DNA of 64,000 nt. Origin: Eretmocerus hayati (lineage: Eukaryota > Arthropoda > Insecta > Hymenoptera > Aphelinidae). The stretch's first letter is position 1; each line of letters begins with the position of its first letter. The stretch is taken from contig CM056741.1 in assembly GCA_029851415.1 (NCBI GenBank), forward strand, positions 84,830,282 through 84,894,281, in the 5' to 3' direction. Both the position numbers and the translations under genes were made by a program. Below the pieces are notes generated by a model. It was not told where the DNA came from and made no database searches. It was given only the letters and a program-made list of their open reading frames with translations. Below, in pieces: positions 59,080 to 64,000 of the stretch.

Positions 59080-59955
59080 TTAGGGAGAAGTTGACCCAAT
59101 ACTCTTTCGTAGATCCTCCGGAGATATACAGAAAAGTACTGAGATTATTTCACGCTGAAACCCTTATTTTCCGAGTTATACCGTGAAAATTGGGAAAATG
59201 CTGATTTTCATCTTCATTCATTGGTTATGCATATGTTCCACCAAATATTCAACCAAAATATTCCTTGCTAACACAACCTAGATCTACCACCTACCATTTG
59301 AGCTCAAAACCAGACGGTTATCAAGAGTTTAGCCACTTAGTAATCGACTTCGAGGGCTTAGTTGCAGTACTACATAGACGATACCCCCAACGGAATCCAG
59401 AGATTCATTCAATTATATGAGACTAGATACATTTTTGGGGCCAAATCCTAAATTCCCTTGTTAAAATGCCTCAGACCTCCGATGATATCAATTATTCCAG
59501 ATAATCACAGGATTCTTCGTTCAGATTGAAAAATTCCCTGAAAAAAGTGGGGAAGGAATCATAGACCTCAAGTAAGGAAATTACCAGAGGAATCAACTCA
59601 TACTAAGTCGAGTGGTGACTGTTGTGGTTCCCAAAATCATGAGATTTCCTCTTAGGCACTTACCTTAGCCTGCGAAAATGTCCCTAGATCTGCTTCCACC
59701 TATTCTGACCTGAGCTGTCGTGGTGGAAAATGTTCTTAGATATGTTCCCACCCTCCTGGGCAGTCAGATGGGAATATTAAAATCCTGCACGGTGTATTTT
59801 CCGTTCTCATCTCTCCGGCCTCTCTGAACGGGAGCGAAGGGGACGCGACGCGTGCCACGTGCGCTATGCCTGAGCGTCGATTAGTTTCCCCGGAGACGAA
59901 ATGGCAAATAACTTTTTGCGAGGCTCACGTGCGCTATTATGTAGTCAATCAGTGC
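59080..59955. other. Gene-free interval
   Basis: It holds a satellite unit (59080-59200), and a stretch (59281-59390) related to 38620-38730 (GAGTTTAGCCACT word). A GC-rich patch lies near 59820-59880. No frame is supported. Confidence 0.4.
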
Positions 59956-60295
59956 ACTGACAAGGGGAGGACCTGACCTTTGGATCACCAATCCTTTCCA
60001 AAATTTTTTTACAGTTTTGTGTCACCTAGAATATGAAGAATCCAGAGTAACTCCGTCAAATGGGCCTTCTGTCCAGAGCTACAAGCAAAAATGTTAGCGT
60101 TGCCAGTATATCTATATATATCACTTTTTAACATGGGCCTATATGGGCAATGTTAATGTCATGGGCTGTAACTTTGAATAGGAGGCCCATTTGACGGAGT
60201 TACTCTGGATTCTTCATCTTCTAGGGAATATAAAACTGTGAAAAAATTTTGGACAAGATTGGTGATCCAAAGGTCTGGTCCCCCCCTTGTGAGTT
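59956..60295. mobile_element. ~340-bp palindromic MITE, second copy of the 36971-37320 family
   Basis: It shares CTAGAATATGAAGAATCC, AACTCCGTCAAATGGGC and ACATGGGCCTATATGGGCAA with the first copy, in the same arrangement, with scattered differences. The ends read ACTGACAAGGGGAGGACC and a complement-like right end. Confidence 0.75.
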
Positions 60296-60306
60296 GGAGA
60301 TGATTA

Positions 60307-60890
60307 ATGTATTTCGTACCGATATCCACGGGTGTGAAAATCGTGGATGACCACCCGTTTGCACATATTGATCTCGTTCATGCAATTCTAGTAGATGTTC
60401 AGGAGGAATCAAAAGCACTGAGCGCGTTGATGGGAAGGAAATATCTGTACCAAGACGAATTGCTCAGCACGACTCGAGCGATAGGAGAAATAATCGTCTC
60501 TGGATATAGAGACAAAGAGGTGTTCGGATTAAAGGTGAAACAGACAACCCATGCGTCAGCATTGAGACCAGATGTCACGTCAACTCTCGAAGTGCTAAAA
60601 GAACTCTTTCGAGACGCTTGGGATAATAAGAGATTGAGAAATACCATGAATTTTGTTCAATCTAAGTTCAAATCCAAGGTTCACCACGATTGAAAAATCA
60701 ACCCGAAAAGTTCCAGAGGGGGGGGGCGGTGTATTTATTGAAAGAAACGAGACAGGGTGAGGGAGACAAGCATCATGTGGGCTCGTGCAAGATTCTGGAA
60801 ATTGGTAACGAAAAAGATGATGCGAAGATCCAAACGGGTCACCAAACGCGAATGGTTCGCATGAATCAATTAGGAGAACCACCACAGTAA
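60307..60890 (+). pseudogene. Retroelement-like fragment
   Basis: Two frames in a row (60307-60693, 128 codons; 60690-60890, 66 codons). The second ends with a pattern like the C-terminal tail of LTR-retrotransposon integrases (VYLLKET, then SCKILEIGNEKDDAKI and a GHQTRMVRMNQL end), and is preceded by a G run (60719-60726) that may hide a shift. The first is well formed but I recognise no motif. Low-confidence identification. Confidence 0.3.
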
Positions 60891-60899
60891 CAGCGATGG

Positions 60900-61763
60900 T
60901 AGCATAGCCGATAATGATCAATTTTGAGCTCTGGGCAAGAGTCATTCAGCTACCAAGGAGGATCGTCGTTTTTGATGAGTGAAAATCTGAGGGTCTTTCG
61001 ATATACAAGACGAGTGAATATTACGATACATTCACATAGAATCGTTATGCGGAACAGTAATTTTTGAGCCCGGGAAAGAATCATTTCTCAAAAATTCCCC
61101 ATACGCAAAATAGGGTAGCTATGTAGAAAGTATCGGGCATAATCAAGGATAAGCATTGAAGTAATATCGAATTGAAAATCAAGGTAAAGGGGAAAATCGA
61201 TCGTTCATCTCGAGGTCGATATATGGACAAATCTGAGAAACCGGGCAATTTTTAGCTGTGGAATTGAGCAAATTTGAAAATGCAGACATCCCTCGTTCAA
61301 CGGTGTTTTGGTCAACGCGGTTTTGGTTATACGCGGTTTTTGAATTGACATCCTTTTTGTTCAACGCGGTTTGGGACTTGTACAACGCGGTTTTGAAGAT
61401 GAAATTTTGGAAAAAGCTTCGAATGACTTCAGCAAGAAGACGCAATCACCCACAAAAATAGTAAACAATTTCCATAGGATCTGTTAAAAGCTGAAACTTG
61501 TGAAAAATCACACATGTAACAATTCTGATGAATCCTTTTTTCCAATGATCTCTCGGATAAACCAATCGAGACTGCATTTATCATAATGAGTCGATAATTT
61601 TCTCAAACAAATACGTTTGATTGTTTGAACCCCTAACTAAGAATTCTAAACTCTTGTTTGCATGAGTCTTGACTGTTGTTCGGGGGAGTCGGTCGTATTC
61701 GGATATATTTCTAGAGCTTTCGAGAACGAGAGAGCCAAGGCAGAGCAATGAACTTCTCTCTCC
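60900..61763. other. Gene-free interval
   Basis: Short local repeats of the word CAACGCGGTTTTG between 61310 and 61400 (about four copies, spacing 20-35 bp). Otherwise nothing recognised. Confidence 0.45.
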
Positions 61764-61767
61764 TTAA

Positions 61768-62476
61768 CCCTTAGAGTACCGGCATTTTAGAAAATCAGAA
61801 AGCGCCGAAATCCCTAATCAAAGTGCCTACATGACCCTTATGTATGTCCAAACCGAAGGTGGATGTTGGTCGATGAGACCATGACGCCATATGGCGTCAT
61901 GCCGGTCCTCAGTGGTAGCGGCCCATGTTATAATGCACTGTATACTTTGGATGGCTCTATCTCAGGTCCCTATCAGTCGATTTTGACGTTCAAAAACGGA
62001 AATTTAAGGTTTTTCAAAGACAAACAAGATGTAATCAGTTGCATGAGTGGACTTGGTTTGATTTTGATATAGTGGCCTTCCGAAAATCACCCAAAAATTG
62101 GCCCGTCTAGCGTGCACAGGGTTGGCTCAGGGGAACATGCGCTGACTTTGAGCTGCTGAATCTTAGGTCCTCTTTGATGAGCTCTGGCTTTTAAAAACGC
62201 GAATTAGAAGTGTTTCAAACGGAGGAGGTAAAAAAAACCGCTTTGGGAAAGCTGCGGTGATCGGTATACCAAAGTGAATCTGGTGAGAAATACCCAATTT
62301 CAAATGGTCATAGTCCCAATCCAAAGGGATCTATCACCGGTTTCAAGTACGGAAAATGTTTCTCTTCCTAAGACGAATGGAAGTACCTAGATTGCATTGG
62401 AAAGTTCTCTATTCTAGTTGAATGATCGGACCGTGAGGTCATGACGCCATATGGCATCATACCGGTACTCTAAGGG
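61768..62476. mobile_element. 709-bp piggyBac-type MITE
   Basis: Ends CCCTTAGAGTACCGGCAT and its complement-like partner, each flanked by TTAA (61764-61767, 62477-62480), the piggyBac target. Both ends carry the perfect palindrome around ATGACGCCATATGG (near 61881 and, with one change, 62440). It has no transposase. An open frame at 61863-62072 is incidental. Confidence 0.85.
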
Positions 62477-62779
62477 TTAATTGATGCCTGCTGATTGGCA
62501 CATTTAAAATTCCTAGAAATTTGGCAAGATTGCTCTCCCTCAGCCCCTCTCGGCCTCGACGGCGATCTCGCTTCGGCAAACCGGCAGTTGACCACCGACC
62601 GCAGAGCAGGCTAATTATTGTGAGCCTAGCTCACCCTCGCGATTTTCAAGTGCCAACTCCGATTAGTGGATCAAAGAGGAAGGAGGCTAGATTGATTTTT
62701 TGCGTGCTAGACTCGCAATTCATCCGAAGATTTTTTATCCTTAAACTCGTATAAATTTTTTCATCGACTAAAAGTGACA

Positions 62780-63575
62780 GAGCTGTGATTTCTATCACCA
62801 TGACAAGTTGTCTATGCAATGTTTTTTTATCGATTCATGAATTTTGATGTAAGGATCAGAGTGGAAGGAGAAGAAATGGCATTTCTTCTTATGCTCGGCT
62901 CGTTTCTCGGCTCGCGTTTTTATCCTCACTTGGATTTAAATTTTTCTTCAACTCCAAGTAATGAAGATGTGATTTCCATCATCATCAGGAGCTATCCACA
63001 TAATAATTCGCGATTGAATAACGAATCTCGAATCGTGGATCGAAGTGGAAGGGGACAAACAGAATTTCCACATTCTCAATCCAACCGAAGATTTTCATCC
63101 TGACACTAGTATGAATTTTCTCATCCACTTCAAATGCTGAAACTGTGATCTTTATGACCGCAGGAAACCGTCTATGCAATAATCTTCAATCGAATCATGA
63201 ATCCCTATTTGTGAATCAGAGTGGAAGGAGACAAAATGGAATTTTTCTCACGCCTGGCTCGTTCCCCACCCAATGTTTTCATCTTGACTTGGGTGTAAGT
63301 TTTTTTCACCAACCACGAGCGATCAAAATGTGATTTCGCTGAACGTGAGAAGCCACTCACCCGATTATTTCCAATCGAATCATGAATTCTGATTCGAGGA
63401 ACAGAGTGGAAGGAGACAGAATCAAATTTTTCCGCGTGTTTGACCCACAATCCAACCGATGATTTTTGTCCTGACACTAGTATGAATATTCTCATCAACT
63501 GCAACTGATGAAACTGTGAACTCTATGACTGTGAGAAGCATTTCATGCACATCCCCAATCGAATCATGAATCATG
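62780..63575. repeat. Tandem repeat, ~180-bp period, about four units
   Basis: The marker word AGTGGAAGGAG recurs at about 62860, 63043, 63220 and 63405 (spacing 176-185 bp), each preceded by a form of ATCGAATCATGAATC and followed by ACAAAATGGAATTTT-like sequence. Alternating units share extra words (CCTGACACTAGTATGAAT at two places about 375 bp apart), hinting at a two-unit higher-order repeat. Confidence 0.8.
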
Positions 63576-63577
63576 GA

Positions 63578-63740
63578 CCATCAGAGAGCTCCATTCCTTG
63601 CGAGGTGGTGAGTTGATAGAATTCTGCGGTTCGCGGCCGTGAAGGATCTGATCATGAGCTTATAGAACTCTAACGTGACGGCCCCGAACCGCAGAATTCT
63701 ATAAACTCACCGCCTCGCAAGGAATGGAGCTCTCTGATGG
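63578..63740. repeat. 163-bp near-perfect inverted repeat
   Basis: CCATCAGAGAGCTCCATTCC at the left pairs with GGAATGGAGCTCTCTGATGG at the right. Arms of about 65 bp continue through GCGAGG and GAATTCTGCGGTTCG with few mismatches, around a short centre. It abuts the tandem repeat. Beyond 63740 to the end of the window I see no feature. Confidence 0.8.
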
Positions 63741-64000
63741 TTCCGGAGTCGTGGATATTCCATATGAGCTCCTGAAACTCGCCGCGGCGCACTTCAGAAG
63801 CGTAGTATTCCATGGCATCGCAACATCTTAGAAGACTGAGCTTTCATAGAGGAGTCAAGCTCGTGAATTCAGTGCTGAGACGCCGAATTGTAGTCAGTGT
63901 GCGTTGCACCCTGTCTCACGGAGCTCAAACGCTCACAATGTCAGAGAGGTCTTCCGCATTTGACACTGGTTTGGCAATTTGGCATGGAATTCCTGCCAAA

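Overview
This window looks like repeat-rich nuclear DNA from an animal, most likely an arthropod and possibly an insect. The evidence is two spliceosomal introns of 77 and 78 bp, non-LTR retrotransposons, several hAT families, many TA- or TTAA-flanked miniature inverted-repeat elements (MITEs), tRNA-derived SINE-like pieces and microsatellites. The species cannot be named from sequence alone. I see no complete host gene, rRNA, tRNA or CRISPR array.

Region 1 (1-5144) is the most unusual part. It holds a compact, undecayed, virus-derived cluster of Polinton/Maverick (adintovirus) type: a basic adenovirus PX-like protein, a double jelly-roll major capsid protein, a conserved protein of unknown function and an adenain-type protease. 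The genes are separated by 1-3 bp, or overlap. The protease reads correctly only if a 78-bp intron is removed. The cluster lies between two copies of a direct repeat of at least 644 bp. By eye the copies differ only in the length of a (TA)n tract, so the 4.5-kb unit looks like a head-to-tail tandem, an integrated circle or concatemer, or an assembly artefact. A small opposite-strand gene with a myristoylation-like start lies in the repeat.

Region 2 (5.2-8.1 kb) has a broken hAT transposase pseudogene and a MITE. Region 3 (8.2-18.9 kb) is a three-level nest. A ~3.5-kb fold-back element with TA target duplication and ~1.4-kb arms is split by a 7.1-kb LINE (apurinic-like endonuclease, reverse transcriptase, RNase H) with a 13-bp target duplication. 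That LINE's ORF1 is split by a 1,943-bp hAT element with an 8-bp target duplication and an apparently intact, spliced CGGBP1-like transposase.

Region 4 (18.9-31.7 kb) is mostly non-coding. It holds another hAT pseudogene split by a 2.3-kb palindromic element. Region 5 (31.7-41.4 kb) is a minus-strand LINE relic repeatedly interrupted by other elements. Region 6 (42.2-48.1 kb) is a long non-autonomous hAT-like element with an exact 8-bp duplication, filled with smaller repeats. Region 7 (48-64 kb) has palindromic elements, a dispersed satellite, a GC-rich block with a possible promoter/first exon, a piggyBac-type MITE and a ~180-bp tandem repeat.

Apart from the capsid cluster and the hAT transposase at 11.0-12.6 kb, nearly every coding relic carries stops, frameshifts or insertions. 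Element boundaries rest on target-duplication and terminal-repeat matching done by eye. Family names rest on recalled motifs and no database search was run.
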